A DNA stretch of 44,343 nucleotides from CAYOEV01 sp964403075 (lineage in GTDB: Bacteria > Bacteroidota > Bacteroidia > Cytophagales > Cyclobacteriaceae). Below are positions 5,987 through 15,447 of this stretch, piece by piece; position 1 is the first letter of the stretch, and each line of letters begins with the position of its first letter. Made by a program: the position numbers and the translations under genes. The stretch lies in the NCBI GenBank assembly GCA_964403075.1, contig CAYOEV010000024.1, forward strand, positions 1 to 44,343, read 5' to 3'. The notes under the pieces were generated by a model that did not search any database, was not told the origin of the DNA, and saw nothing but the letters and a program-made list of their open reading frames with translations.

Positions 5987-8064
5987 TTACTTTTTGCTCT
6001 TCTTTGGCTTACCGTCACCTTCCATCTTGTCCTTCAAGGCAGATAAGGCGTCCAGGTCGCCGAGGGTGGACTTTTCTACCTCCTGGTTGATCTTGTCCAG
6101 GGTTTTTCCTCGACCGCCCCCACCGCTGTTGCTACTTGTGGCCTTTTTCTTTGGCATCGCCATCTCTTTCCAGGTAGCAGTATGTGACAACGTGATACGC
6201 TTCTCCTCTTTCGAGAATTCCATCACTCGGAAATCGGCCGTATCTCCTTCTTTCAACATGGAGCCGTCTTCTTTTTGAAGGTTCTTGTTGGTAGCCTGTC
6301 CCTCGATACCATACGGCAGTTCTAGGATGGCACCCTTATCACTTGTAGAAATAACAGTACACTTGTGGACGGATCCTCTATCGAACACCGACTCGAAGGT
6401 ATCCCATGGATTTTCCTCTAAGTGCTTGTGGCTCAAGGCCAGGCGTCGGTTCTCCACGTCTAATTCCATCACTTGAACTTCCAACTCATCTCCCACACTT
6501 ACAAATTCTGAAGGATGCTTAATTTTCTTGGTCCACGACAAATCTGATACGTGCACCAAACCATCAATTCCTTCTTCCAACTCGATAAACAAACCGAAAT
6601 TGGTTAGGTTTCGCACCGTACCGGTGTGCCTCGTACCGATTGCGTATTTTGTAAGCAGATCCTGCTTGGTCCATGGGTCTTCGGTAAGTTGTTTAATACC
6701 CACACTCATCTTACGCTCCTCTCGATCGATGCTCAATACCACGGCCTCTATTTCATCAGCGACCTGAATGAAATCTTGAGGATTACGTAAATGCTGAGAC
6801 CAGCTCATTTCTGAGACGTGGATCAAGCCTTCCACACCTGGAATAATTTCCAAGAATGCGCCATAGTCTGCCACGTTGACAATCTTTCCTTTCACACGTG
6901 ATCCTTCTGCAATATCGGCGTCGAGCGAATCCCAAGGGTGCGCGGTCAGCTGCTTCATGCCCAGACTAATTCTGCGCTTGTCATCGTCAAAGTCCAGCAC
7001 CACCACATTTACCTTCTCATCGAGGTTCAACACCTCCTCCGGATGGTTGATGCGACCCCAGGAAATATCCGTGATATGTAAGAGACCATCCACTCCACCT
7101 AAGTCAATGAAGACACCAAAATTGGTCATGTTCTTGATTACACCCTCGAGTATCTGACCTTTTTCCAGGTTATTCAGTATGCCGGCCTTCTGCTCTTCGA
7201 GATCTTTCTCAATAAGTACCTTGTGGGATACGACCACGTTATCATTGGCATAGTTGATTTTCACCACCTTCACCTCCATCTTCTTGCCTACGAAAACGTC
7301 AAAGTCACGGATAGGCTTAACATCGATCTGGGATCCCGGAAGGAACGCTTCTACGCCGTAAATGTCCACGATTAACCCACCCTTGGTACGTCGTTTTACC
7401 ATACCATCAATGATCTTGTCGTGATCTAAACCCTCTTGAATTAATTCCCAGGCTTTGACAATTTTGGCTTTTCTTCTGGACAATACCAGCTGGCCACGGG
7501 TATTTTCCTGCTCCTCAACATAGACTTCTACCTCATCCCCGGTCGATAAACCAGGCATGTCGCGAAATTCTGTCAACGGGACCAACCCGTCTGACTTAAA
7601 GCCAATGTTTACAATCACATCTCGGTCAGTGATACCTACCACTCGACCGCTAATCAATTCCTTTTCTGTAATTTCATTCAGCGTCTCGGCATACAAAACT
7701 TCCATTTTTGCCCGCTCTTCGTTGCTGTAGCCACTGACAACTCTTCCACCACCCTTTTTGGTATCCCAGTCAATCTCTTCCTCTTCAGCCGTGGGAAGCT
7801 CCAGTGGATCANNNNNNNNNNCGATTCTTGTTTTTGATCAGTTATGGGCTCTTTCTCAGTAGGAGCAGGCGCCTCGGCATGGGCCGGTGCTTTGGCGGGC
7901 TGAGGAAGCTCACTCGCTTCTGGTTGTTGCACCTCAACCTCCGATTTGGATTGAACGTCTTTTTCGGTGCTTTCTTCTTGTGTTGACTCAGTATCAGTAC
8001 GAGCCTCTTGCTTCTCAACTTGTGGCTCTTCCACCTCTTCTTCTGATTTTTTCGCTTCTGTCAT
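5987..8064 (-). CDS. rpsA: 30S ribosomal protein S1 (reading frame interrupted by an assembly gap)
   Basis: S1 binds mRNA at the 30S subunit and helps initiation, which matters in a phylum with weak Shine-Dalgarno sequences. Six S1 (OB-fold) domains follow one another: cores near VVGITDRDVIVNIG, VKRRTKGGLIVDIYG, IKNMTNFGVFIDLGG, IVNVADYGAFLEI, VRNLTNFGLFIELEEG and VISTSDKGAILELPYG. The tail is Lys- and Gly-rich. The N-terminus from ATG 8064 is an 81-residue acidic Glu/Ser/Pro/Ala-rich extension. A run of 10 N follows, after which the sequence continues in a different frame (DPLELPTAEEEEIDWD...). The codons require a true gap length of 3n+2, so the frame break is an assembly artefact and not a mutation. 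The complete protein would be about 690 residues. An upstream in-frame TTG at 8154 is rejected. Confidence 0.93.
7812..7821. other. rpsA: Assembly gap of 10 N inside rpsA
   Basis: Counting codons from ATG 8064, the gap begins exactly after codon 81. The downstream S1 frame has first codon positions at 7810 and every third base below, so the real gap must hold 3n+2 bases, not 10. Confidence 0.9.
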
Positions 8065-8192
8065 GATAAATAATCCGACCTTGATACGCCACAACGCCCA
8101 GGTCATAAGCAGTTGTGGGTTTAATTTTAACCATCGATCATTGGATTTCTTCAATCATACACCCAATTCACGCCATCCATTTGAATGGAGCG

Positions 8193-8200
8193 CAAATTTA
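8193..8200 (-). promoter_or_regulatory. rpsA: Candidate promoter -7 element for rpsA
   Basis: The minus strand reads TAAATTTG, a full match to the Bacteroidota TAnnTTTG consensus. It would give a 5' leader of about 120 nt before the S1 start. No convincing -33 TTTG is placed upstream. The leader begins with an imperfect hairpin around CCATTCAAATGG, which could serve the autoregulation known for S1 in other bacteria. Confidence 0.4.
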
Positions 8201-8246
8201 TGGTATTATCTGATTTCACCCTATGTTTAGGGCCAAATAGTCTTAA

Positions 8247-9908
8247 ATGAAGAAGTTACTCAAGATTCCCGTCGCTTTAATGCTCATTTCCGCCTGCTCG
8301 CAGCCAGAAAAGGTGGATAAAATACTGACCAACGCTACCATTTATACCGTAGACGATGATTTCCGCATCGCAGAAGGGATGGCTATCAAGGATGGAAAAA
8401 TCGTATATGTTGGAAACAAAGATGGTCTAGACAAATACACAGGCGAAGTGGTGGACCTGAAAGGACGCACGGTGATTCCGGGTTTGCACGAAGGCCACGC
8501 GCACATCATGGGCATTGGTACGGGTCTATTAAATGTCGACCTGATGAATACCAAAAGCTACCAGGAAGTCATCAATCTAGTGAAAGCACGTGCAGCCACC
8601 ATGCCTGAAGGCACTTGGATTGTTGGAAGGGGTTGGCATCAGGATAAATGGGACAATCAGCCTGAAAAAATATTTCGAAATTTTCCTACACATGACGCGC
8701 TCTCTGAGGCTGTGCCCAACCATCCCGTTTGGTTGAGCCATGCCAGTGGTCACATGGGGCTGGCCAACGCTCGTGCGATGGAAATAGCAGGTATCACCCC
8801 GGACACACCCAGCCCGAATGGAGGCGAGGTTTTTAAAATGCTCGGCAAGCCCACAGGCATATTCAATGAAAATGCAGAAGAATTAATCGCTCGTGTCCTA
8901 CCACCTACCTCTGAGGCTGATCGAAAAAAAGCATTGGCGTTGGCCATAGAGGCCTGTCTGAAAAACGGAATTACTTACTTTCATCAAGCAGGCTCCGGCC
9001 AGAAAGACATAGACTTGTTCAAATCCTTTCTGGATACAGATCAGTTCAAAATTCGCATGCACACCATGCTACTTGGCTCTGATGAGAAGTTACTTAATAA
9101 ATATTTTGACAGTGGACCCGAAAGCGGCAGCTACAACAACCACTTGAACATTCGTGCCATTAAATTGTATGCAGATGGCGCTTTGGGGAGCAGGGGTGCG
9201 TGGTTACTGGAAGATTATTCCGATGCTCCCGGAGTCAGCGGACACATGACCACGCCGGTAGCGGAATTGAGCAAATGGAGTCATGCGGCACATGAAGCAG
9301 GCTTTCAAGTGTGTATTCATGCCATAGGCGACCGGGCCAACAGAGAAGTACTCAACATTTTCGAGGCTATCAATGAACCTACGGCAAGGTTTCGGATAGA
9401 ACACGCCCAACACCTGCACCCGGACGATATTCCGCGATTTGCAAAGTTGGGCGTTTTAGCCGCCATGCAAGCCATACACATGTCCTCAGACCGTCCCTGG
9501 GCCATCAATAGACTGGGTGATCGACGAATCAAAGAAGGCGCATACATGTGGCAATCGCTGTTGGAATCTGGTGCGAAAATTATAAATGGTACGGACGCAC
9601 CCGTTGAACCAATCAATCCAATGGCTTGTTTTTATTCGTCTGTAAGTAGAAAGACACTTGAAGGTTTTCCTGAAAATGGATTCGAGCCCGCCCAGCGGAT
9701 GACGCGCAAACAAGCCTTAAAATCATTTACAATAGATGCAGCGTATGGTGCATTTAGTGAGCACTTTTGCGGGTCCCTGGAGGTGGGCAAAGTGGCAGAT
9801 TTAATTGTACTCGACAAGAACATCATGGAAATTCCAGAGGCTGAAATTCTTGGTACCTCTGTGGTTATGACCATGATTGATGGGAAGGTTTTATACAAAC
9901 AGGATTAA
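8247..9908 (+). CDS. YtcJ-like metal-dependent amidohydrolase, lipoprotein
   Basis: A 553-residue amidohydrolase-superfamily protein of the YtcJ (amidohydrolase_3) type. The N-terminus MKKLLKIPVALMLISAC is a lipoprotein signal with lipidated Cys17, so it is exported and membrane-anchored. Metal-binding motifs are H84-x-H86 in EGHAHIMG, the later HAIGDRAN His, and the Asp of NGTDAPVEPINP. The C-terminal VGKVADLIVLDKNI closes the small beta-sandwich domain typical of the superfamily. These enzymes hydrolyse C-N bonds in amides, cyclic imides or related compounds; the substrate cannot be predicted. It is divergent from rpsA and is followed 6 bp later by the MerR regulator and then a symporter, so uptake and hydrolysis of one substrate under that regulator is a reasonable inference. 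Confidence 0.88.
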   Translation: MKKLLKIPVALMLISACSQPEKVDKILTNATIYTVDDDFRIAEGMAIKDGKIVYVGNKDGLDKYTGEVVDLKGRTVIPGLHEGHAHIMGIGTGLLNVDLMNTKSYQEVINLVKARAATMPEGTWIVGRGWHQDKWDNQPEKIFRNFPTHDALSEAVPNHPVWLSHASGHMGLANARAMEIAGITPDTPSPNGGEVFKMLGKPTGIFNENAEELIARVLPPTSEADRKKALALAIEACLKNGITYFHQAGSGQKDIDLFKSFLDTDQFKIRMHTMLLGSDEKLLNKYFDSGPESGSYNNHLNIRAIKLYADGALGSRGAWLLEDYSDAPGVSGHMTTPVAELSKWSHAAHEAGFQVCIHAIGDRANREVLNIFEAINEPTARFRIEHAQHLHPDDIPRFAKLGVLAAMQAIHMSSDRPWAINRLGDRRIKEGAYMWQSLLESGAKIINGTDAPVEPINPMACFYSSVSRKTLEGFPENGFEPAQRMTRKQALKSFTIDAAYGAFSEHFCGSLEVGKVADLIVLDKNIMEIPEAEILGTSVVMTMIDGKVLYKQD

Positions 9909-9914
9909 CAGAAG

Positions 9915-10796
9915 ATGAAGAAGTTTTCCATTGCACAGGTGGAGGCACTCACAGGCATACAGGCCCACACCCTGCGTATCTGGGAAAAGCGTTACGATTT
10001 TATACAGGCCAAAAGAACGAATACAAACATTCGTTACTACACCAACGATCAACTGCGCAAACTTCTCAACTTAAGTATTCTGCTGCGCAATGGTTACAAA
10101 GTGTCGAAGTTTGATCAGATGGGTGACACACAAATTCATGAGACCGTTGCTGGTATACTGGCCTCACAAACTACCGAAGAAGACAACATTCAGTCATTGA
10201 TTATGGCTACCATTGATTTAGATGAGGCCGCCTTTACAGATACTTTTGATGCCAACGTGCAACGATACGGATTGTTGGAAACCATCACGCGCATCATTTA
10301 TCCTTTCATGATTCAAATTGGCATACTTTGGGGAGTAGATCAAGTATTGCCGTCTCAAGAACATTTTATCAGCAGTCTGGTGAAAATGAAAATTTACGCC
10401 GCCATTAATGAGCTTCCCATCCCAAAAAACCCGAAGGGCCATATTGTCCTTACGCTAATGGAAGACGAAGAGCACGAATTGGGCTTGCTCACTTCTTATT
10501 ACATGCTGAAAACGATGGGCTGGCAGGTTTTTTATTTAGGTCAAAGTGTACCCATCAGAGATGTGCAGCATACTTGTCAGTCGGTGAATGCAGATTATGT
10601 TTTCACTTTTTTCGTTACACCCCGAAAACACCCTTTAGACATCTTATTAAATGAACTCCACCAGGCTACAGCGACGCCTGTTTTGGTTTCAGGTAGTGCA
10701 CATCATTTTGAAAAAGTGAAACTACCCAAAGGGGTCACTTATTTACCCACCCCAAAAGATCTTTCCGATCATCTCAGGCAGCCCCACTATGCGTAG
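9915..10796 (+). CDS. MerR-family regulator with CarH-like B12-binding domain
   Basis: A 293-residue two-part regulator. Residues 1-70 are a MerR winged helix (FSIAQVEALTGIQAHTLRIW, then the RYYTNDQL wing). Residues 85-160 form the helical cap with the Trp-x9-Glu-His motif of CarH/LitR photoreceptors: W139, E149, H150. Residues 175-290 are the Rossmann-like cobalamin domain with EHELG, where H187 is placed as the lower cobalt ligand. In Thermus CarH the residue after the Trp is a His that ligates cobalt after illumination; here it is Gly140. CarH-type proteins use adenosylcobalamin to repress carotenoid genes in the dark and release them in light. Here no carotenoid gene is near; the gene sits between an amidohydrolase and a symporter. 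Cobalamin binding is likely; light sensing is inference. Confidence 0.88.
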   Translation: MKKFSIAQVEALTGIQAHTLRIWEKRYDFIQAKRTNTNIRYYTNDQLRKLLNLSILLRNGYKVSKFDQMGDTQIHETVAGILASQTTEEDNIQSLIMATIDLDEAAFTDTFDANVQRYGLLETITRIIYPFMIQIGILWGVDQVLPSQEHFISSLVKMKIYAAINELPIPKNPKGHIVLTLMEDEEHELGLLTSYYMLKTMGWQVFYLGQSVPIRDVQHTCQSVNADYVFTFFVTPRKHPLDILLNELHQATATPVLVSGSAHHFEKVKLPKGVTYLPTPKDLSDHLRQPHYA

Positions 10797-10821
10797 TCCT
10801 TTTTTTTGCCATATTTGAAGC

Positions 10822-12513
10822 ATGGGTCTGGCAACCATTGACTGGTGGGTAATAGGGGTATTTCTTCTAATCTTTCTTGGCGTGGCCTTTTATTTTGCGC
10901 GTTCGGCCAATGGCAATCAGAACTTCTTTTTGGGTGGCAGGCATCTTCCGTGGTACCTATTGGGTACATCCATGGTGGCTACCACTTTTGCAGCCGATAC
11001 CCCACTGGCCGTAACGGAACTGGTTGCTAAACACGGGATTTCAGGAAATTGGCTTTGGTGGAACATGCTCTCAGGTGGTATGCTTACCACCTTTTTCTTT
11101 GCCCGCTATTGGCGCAGAGCCGGCATCCTGACCGATGTGGAATTGATTTCGATTAGGTACTCGGGTCGGGCTGCACGCTGGCTCAGGGGTTTTAAGGCCA
11201 TTTACATGGGCGCTTTTTTGAATGTGCTCATCATAGGCTGGGTAAATCTCGCCCTAATTACACTCATCAAGGTATTTTTCAATTTGGATGATATCACGGC
11301 TTTTTGGATCATGCTGGCTGCCATGCTCATGGTAATTACCTACAGTACTGCCTCTGGTTTACTGGGTATTGTGTACACAGATACCCTACAGTTTATCGCC
11401 GCCATGACTGGCTCTGTATTTCTGTCTATTTGGATACTTGATAGTCCGGAAATTGGCGGCCTGCAAGGCCTTACCGCTCAGTTGCCGGTAAACTCGTTTC
11501 AATTTTTTCCAAACGTAGGCATTTCAGGCGCAGGTGAGGTCCTGGCACTCAACATCGGCAGTTTCCTCGCTTTTATCACCGTACAGTGGTGGGCCAGCTG
11601 GTACCCAGGAAATGAACCTGGGGGTGGCGGATACATCGCACAACGGATGATGAGCGCACGCAATGAAGCGCAGGCGGTCTACGCCTCGCTACTTTTCCAA
11701 ATTGCCCATTACTGTATCCGGCCCTGGCCCTGGATTTTGGTCGCACTTGCTTCCGTGGTGTTGTACCCGGATCTGGCAGATTCTAAAGAAGGTTATGTAT
11801 TGGTGATGCGCGATTACCTTCCGGATGGTTTAAGAGGACTTTTGTTGGTGGCATTTTTGTCCGCTTACATGAGCACTATTTCCACCCAACTGAATTGGGG
11901 TGCCTCCTACCTGGTCAACGATTTTTACGAACCCTGGAAGGGCAAGACCGCAGGGACGTCTGCTGCCCGTTGGTCTACCGTACTCATTGCCATTATTGCG
12001 GCATGGGTCACCACTCAAATTCAAAGTATTTCAGCTGTCTGGCAATTTTTAATGGAATGTGGCGCAGGTCTCGGCTTGGTACTCATCTTGCGTTGGTATT
12101 GGTGGCGCATCAATGCGTGGAGTGAAATCGTGGCCACTCTTGCCCCATTTATCGGCTACAGCCTGGCCCATTACCTCTTTAATTGGGTTTTTCCTCAGTC
12201 TTTCTTTTTTACCGTCGGCTTCACCACACTGGCTTGGCTTACAGCTACCTTCCTCACTGCTCCCACCGAATCACACGTACTGGAAGCCTTTCAAAAGCGT
12301 GTACAGCCGGCAGGCTGGTGGCCTAATGCCCAGAATGATAATTTGGGAGAATTGGCCGCACTTTGGATACTTGCCGTCGTCATGGCTTATGGCAGCCTCT
12401 TTAGCATTGGAAGCTTCTTGTTCAATCAACCAGAAAAATGGTACTATTTGGTCTTCACCGTGTGTGCTCTGGCTGGTTTTTTATTTTTAATGAAGAGAAT
12501 GAAATTTCATTGA
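10822..12513 (+). CDS. Sodium:solute symporter (SSS family)
   Basis: A 563-residue integral membrane protein with about 13 hydrophobic segments. Family features are an N-terminal segment followed by NQNFFLGGRHLPWYLLGTSM, ATTFAADTP (the region that coordinates sodium and substrate in SSS transporters), the FFARYWRRAGILTDVELISIRYSG loop region, and ISTQLNWGASYLVNDFY near helix 8. It couples sodium entry to uptake of a small solute. The subfamily is the Bacteroidota group of unknown substrate. It starts 25 bp after the B12-binding regulator on the same strand, so it is the most likely regulated partner. Confidence 0.9.
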   Translation: MGLATIDWWVIGVFLLIFLGVAFYFARSANGNQNFFLGGRHLPWYLLGTSMVATTFAADTPLAVTELVAKHGISGNWLWWNMLSGGMLTTFFFARYWRRAGILTDVELISIRYSGRAARWLRGFKAIYMGAFLNVLIIGWVNLALITLIKVFFNLDDITAFWIMLAAMLMVITYSTASGLLGIVYTDTLQFIAAMTGSVFLSIWILDSPEIGGLQGLTAQLPVNSFQFFPNVGISGAGEVLALNIGSFLAFITVQWWASWYPGNEPGGGGYIAQRMMSARNEAQAVYASLLFQIAHYCIRPWPWILVALASVVLYPDLADSKEGYVLVMRDYLPDGLRGLLLVAFLSAYMSTISTQLNWGASYLVNDFYEPWKGKTAGTSAARWSTVLIAIIAAWVTTQIQSISAVWQFLMECGAGLGLVLILRWYWWRINAWSEIVATLAPFIGYSLAHYLFNWVFPQSFFFTVGFTTLAWLTATFLTAPTESHVLEAFQKRVQPAGWWPNAQNDNLGELAALWILAVVMAYGSLFSIGSFLFNQPEKWYYLVFTVCALAGFLFLMKRMKFH

Positions 12514-12565
12514 TCAACAGGCATTTATTTTTCTTTTACTTTACTTACCTGAGCAAAATCAACTT

Positions 12566-13582
12566 GTGCTAGTCAGGACTAATTATTCGCTTCGCGCCCA
12601 TAACACTTTTGGGTTATCCGTTTTGGCCCAGTCTCTAATCCGTGTAGAAACAGTCCAGACACTTCTGGCCATCTTCCAGGATGAAACCTACACAAATACC
12701 AAAAAGATAATCTTGGGAGGGGGTTCCAATGTGCTTTTTACCCGAAATTTCCTGGGCCTGGTCATACATATGGCCATACCAGGCATATCCATAAAGCGGG
12801 AGACCTCAGATCACGTGCTCGTAGAAGTAGGTGCCGGTGAAAACTGGCATCAGTTGGTGCTGTGGGCCATTGAAAGAAATTTAGGTGGCATAGAAAACTT
12901 ATCGCTGATTCCCGGAACAGTGGGTGCCGCTCCCATGCAAAACATCGGGGCATATGGCGTGGAATTGCAACACGTGTTTCATTCCTTACAGGCCTTTGAA
13001 ATTTTGTCACGTAAACTGGTCACCTTCTTCAAAGAAGATTGCGCTTTTGGCTATCGATACAGCCAATTCAAAGGACCGCTCAAAGACCAATTCATCATCA
13101 CGAAGGTGTGCTTGAAATTGAACAAACGGCCTCAGATTAATACCGATTACGGCAGTATTCAGGAGGTCCTTGTTAAGAAAGGCATCTCCGCACCTACCAT
13201 CAAAGATGTGAGCCAGGCAGTTATTGATATTCGCAGATCGAAATTACCCGATCCCCTTGAAATTGGAAATGCAGGCAGTTTTTTCAAAAATCCGGTCATC
13301 GAAAATGAACATTTCCAATCGCTTCAGGCAGCCTATAACTCCATAAAGGGATTTCCCGTAGATGACCAACATACCAAAGTACCTGCCGCCTGGCTAATTG
13401 ATCAACTGGGCTGGAAAGGCTACCGAGATGGTCAAGTTGGAGTGCACGACCAGCAACCTCTGGTATTGGTAAACCACGGTGACGCTTCCGGACAACAGTT
13501 GCTAGACCTATCTGAAAAAGTAAAGGCATCCGTTCAACAAACTTTTGGCATTGACCTCGAACGAGAAGTCAATGTTTACTGA
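12566..13582 (+). CDS. murB: UDP-N-acetylenolpyruvoylglucosamine reductase (MurB, type I)
   Basis: MurB reduces UDP-GlcNAc-enolpyruvate to UDP-MurNAc with NADPH and FAD in cytoplasmic peptidoglycan synthesis. The 338-residue protein has the FAD-binding GGGSNVLFT, the GAGENWHQLV segment, LSLIPGTVGAAPMQNIGAYG, and the type I insert with YRYSQFK (substrate Tyr). It also has GNAGSFFKNP with the catalytic Ser and the final Glu in LEREVN. The start is a GTG, which fits the family N-terminus (NYSLRAHNTFG); no ATG lies close upstream. It follows the symporter by 52 bp. Confidence 0.95.
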   Translation: MLVRTNYSLRAHNTFGLSVLAQSLIRVETVQTLLAIFQDETYTNTKKIILGGGSNVLFTRNFLGLVIHMAIPGISIKRETSDHVLVEVGAGENWHQLVLWAIERNLGGIENLSLIPGTVGAAPMQNIGAYGVELQHVFHSLQAFEILSRKLVTFFKEDCAFGYRYSQFKGPLKDQFIITKVCLKLNKRPQINTDYGSIQEVLVKKGISAPTIKDVSQAVIDIRRSKLPDPLEIGNAGSFFKNPVIENEHFQSLQAAYNSIKGFPVDDQHTKVPAAWLIDQLGWKGYRDGQVGVHDQQPLVLVNHGDASGQQLLDLSEKVKASVQQTFGIDLEREVNVY

Positions 13583-13599
13583 ATCTGACAAACGACATC

Positions 13600-14706
13600 A
13601 TGAAAATAGTCTTTACCCTGTCCATATTGATTAGCCTGGAGCTGTACGCTCAAGAACCCACCATGAGTTTTGAGGCGTACAACCCCACATCCACGCTGGT
13701 CGTGCCAGAACATCCGATTGAGCGTGCAAAGTACCCTTTTATCGACGTACACAGCCACCAATGGAATGTGACAAAAGACCGCATCGCGCAACTGGTTACG
13801 GAAATGGACCAGATCAATATGGGGGTGATGGTCAACCTGAGTGGAAGGGGATTTAGCTCCGGTGATATCGGCAGTCAGGAATACCTGAAGGCAATGGTAG
13901 ACCGATTCGATGGGGAAGCGCCGGGCCGATTCATAGTGTTTACGAATGTGTCTTTTGCCAATATCGATGGGCCGAACTGGACGGAAGATGCCGTTAGGCA
14001 ACTCGAAACCGACGTGGCGAATGGTGCCAATGGATTGAAAATTTACAAAAGCCTGGGTCTGAGCTACACTGACAGCAACGGTCAACGCATCAAAATCAAC
14101 GACCCACGCATCGATCCTATTTGGGCAAAGTGCGGGGAACTCGGCATACCAGTACTCATACATAGTGCCGATCCGGCACCTTTCTGGGAGGCAATGGACG
14201 AAAAAAATGAACGATGGCTGGAATTAAAATTAAGGCCGGGACGGAAACGGGATGAAAATAATCCTGCTCCCTTTGATACGCTGATCGCTGAACAACATGA
14301 TGTGTTTCGCAAACACCCCGGCACCTCCTTTATTAATGCACACATGGGTTGGACCGCAAACAACCTGGACCAGGCTGCTGAATGGTTGGAAAAATATCCC
14401 AACATGTACTTCGGTATCGGTGCCGTAATTGCAGAATTTGGACGGCAACCGCGCAGCGCCCGGGCCTTTTTCGAAAAATACCAGAATCGACTGCTTTTCG
14501 GAAAAGACGCGTATAATAAGCAAGAATTCTACACCTACTTTCGGGTGCTGGAAACCGAGGATGAGTATTTTCCATATTACAAAAAATACCACGCTTTTTG
14601 GCGTATGTATGGGCTGGGACTTTCCGACGAAGTGCTCAAAAAGGTCTACTACAAAAATGCATTGCGTGTGATACCAAATATCGATTCCAGTCGGTTTCCG
14701 GACTGA
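13600..14706 (+). CDS. Exported amidohydrolase (amidohydrolase_2, TIM-barrel)
   Basis: A 368-residue protein with a signal peptide ending in LYAQ and a TIM-barrel metal-dependent hydrolase fold. Metal-binding motifs are FIDVHSHQW (His-x-His), HSADPAPF, FINAHMGW and the Asp in LLFGKDAYN. These match the amidohydrolase_2 (ACMSD-like) family, which includes decarboxylases as well as hydrolases, so the reaction is uncertain. It begins 17 bp after murB, probably co-transcribed, although no functional link to murein synthesis is apparent. Its stop codon abuts the stop of the convergent dCMP deaminase with no base between them. Confidence 0.85.
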   Translation: MKIVFTLSILISLELYAQEPTMSFEAYNPTSTLVVPEHPIERAKYPFIDVHSHQWNVTKDRIAQLVTEMDQINMGVMVNLSGRGFSSGDIGSQEYLKAMVDRFDGEAPGRFIVFTNVSFANIDGPNWTEDAVRQLETDVANGANGLKIYKSLGLSYTDSNGQRIKINDPRIDPIWAKCGELGIPVLIHSADPAPFWEAMDEKNERWLELKLRPGRKRDENNPAPFDTLIAEQHDVFRKHPGTSFINAHMGWTANNLDQAAEWLEKYPNMYFGIGAVIAEFGRQPRSARAFFEKYQNRLLFGKDAYNKQEFYTYFRVLETEDEYFPYYKKYHAFWRMYGLGLSDEVLKKVYYKNALRVIPNIDSSRFPD

Positions 14707-15189
14707 TCAAATCAATTTAGTGACGTGGTGGATAGTTCCACGGTACTGGGTGACAGCTACACCAAACCTCTCCAAAAAATCGACGCCTTCATCAGTGGCT
14801 ATGCCTTTGTGCTCGGCATAACTGTTCAGGTACATCACTTTTTCAATGCCCATTGAATATATGATTCTGGCGCAAGACAGGCAGGGCGAAAGGGTGACGT
14901 ACAAAGTAGCACCCTCCACACTGGCTTTATTCTTTACCGCATAAAGGATGGCATTTTGTTCGGCATGGATGGCCAGTGAACAGCCGCCCTTGGAGTCACG
15001 TGCACATCCTTCCTGGGGCCACTCCACATCGCAATTGTGTGTACCTGCAGGAGGTCCGTTGTAACCGATGGAAATAATCCTGGTGTCTTTAGTCAGCACT
15101 GCACCTACGTGCCGCTTGATACAGTGAGAACGCTTGGCCAGATTTACGGCTAGTTCCATGAATATATCTTCAAATTCTGGTCGCTCCAT
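14707..15189 (-). CDS. dCMP deaminase family protein (ComEB-like)
   Basis: A 160-residue zinc deaminase. It has HAEQNAILYA (zinc His and catalytic Glu) and SPCLSCARIIY (two zinc Cys), together with GYNGPPAGTHNCD and a Cys/His-containing insert (EGCARDSKGGC), as in deoxycytidylate deaminases. It converts dCMP to dUMP, feeding thymidylate synthesis. The ATG at 15189 (MERPEFEDIF) is preferred; the open frame extends six codons further to a TTG. It is convergent with, and directly abuts, the amidohydrolase gene. Confidence 0.9.
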   Translation of the reverse strand: MERPEFEDIFMELAVNLAKRSHCIKRHVGAVLTKDTRIISIGYNGPPAGTHNCDVEWPQEGCARDSKGGCSLAIHAEQNAILYAVKNKASVEGATLYVTLSPCLSCARIIYSMGIEKVMYLNSYAEHKGIATDEGVDFLERFGVAVTQYRGTIHHVTKLI

Positions 15190-15335
15190 GGCACGAAGAT
15201 AGCCCAACCTGCAAAGGCTTCCATACGCACTTGGCTCGCACTAAGTAAAAAACGTAGATACATTTAAGCAAATCAACCGATTACAACTACCTGCCAGGTT
15301 AATCATATTTGGAGCATATATAAACTTCACTCACT

Positions 15336-15416
15336 ATGACCACTTTAGTAATTGGTTTGGTACTTATTGCGGCTTTCTTCGCTGTCGAAAAATTTTGGGA
15401 ATCGAACAGCGCATAA
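15336..15416 (+). CDS. 26-residue single-span membrane peptide
   Basis: ATG at 15336 opens a 26-codon frame ending with TAA at 15416. The peptide starts MTTLVIGLVLIAAFFAVEKF and ends WESNSA: one hydrophobic helix of about 15 residues followed by a short polar tail. It stands alone: the upstream gene is divergent, a promoter-like CATATTTG lies 25 bp upstream at 15304-15311, and a strong intrinsic terminator follows 31 bp after the stop. It therefore looks like a monocistronic transcript of about 160 nt. I do not recognise a family. It could instead be a small RNA with a chance frame, but the clean helix and polar tail favour translation. Confidence 0.5.
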   Translation: MTTLVIGLVLIAAFFAVEKFWESNSA

Positions 15417-15447
15417 GCCTGAATCAACAAGCATGAACACGAAAACT

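Noticed and set aside
8065..8154. In-frame upstream extension of S1 from a TTG codon
   Set aside because: The acidic S1 N-terminus starts naturally at ATG 8064, and the extension is not acidic and would use a rare start.
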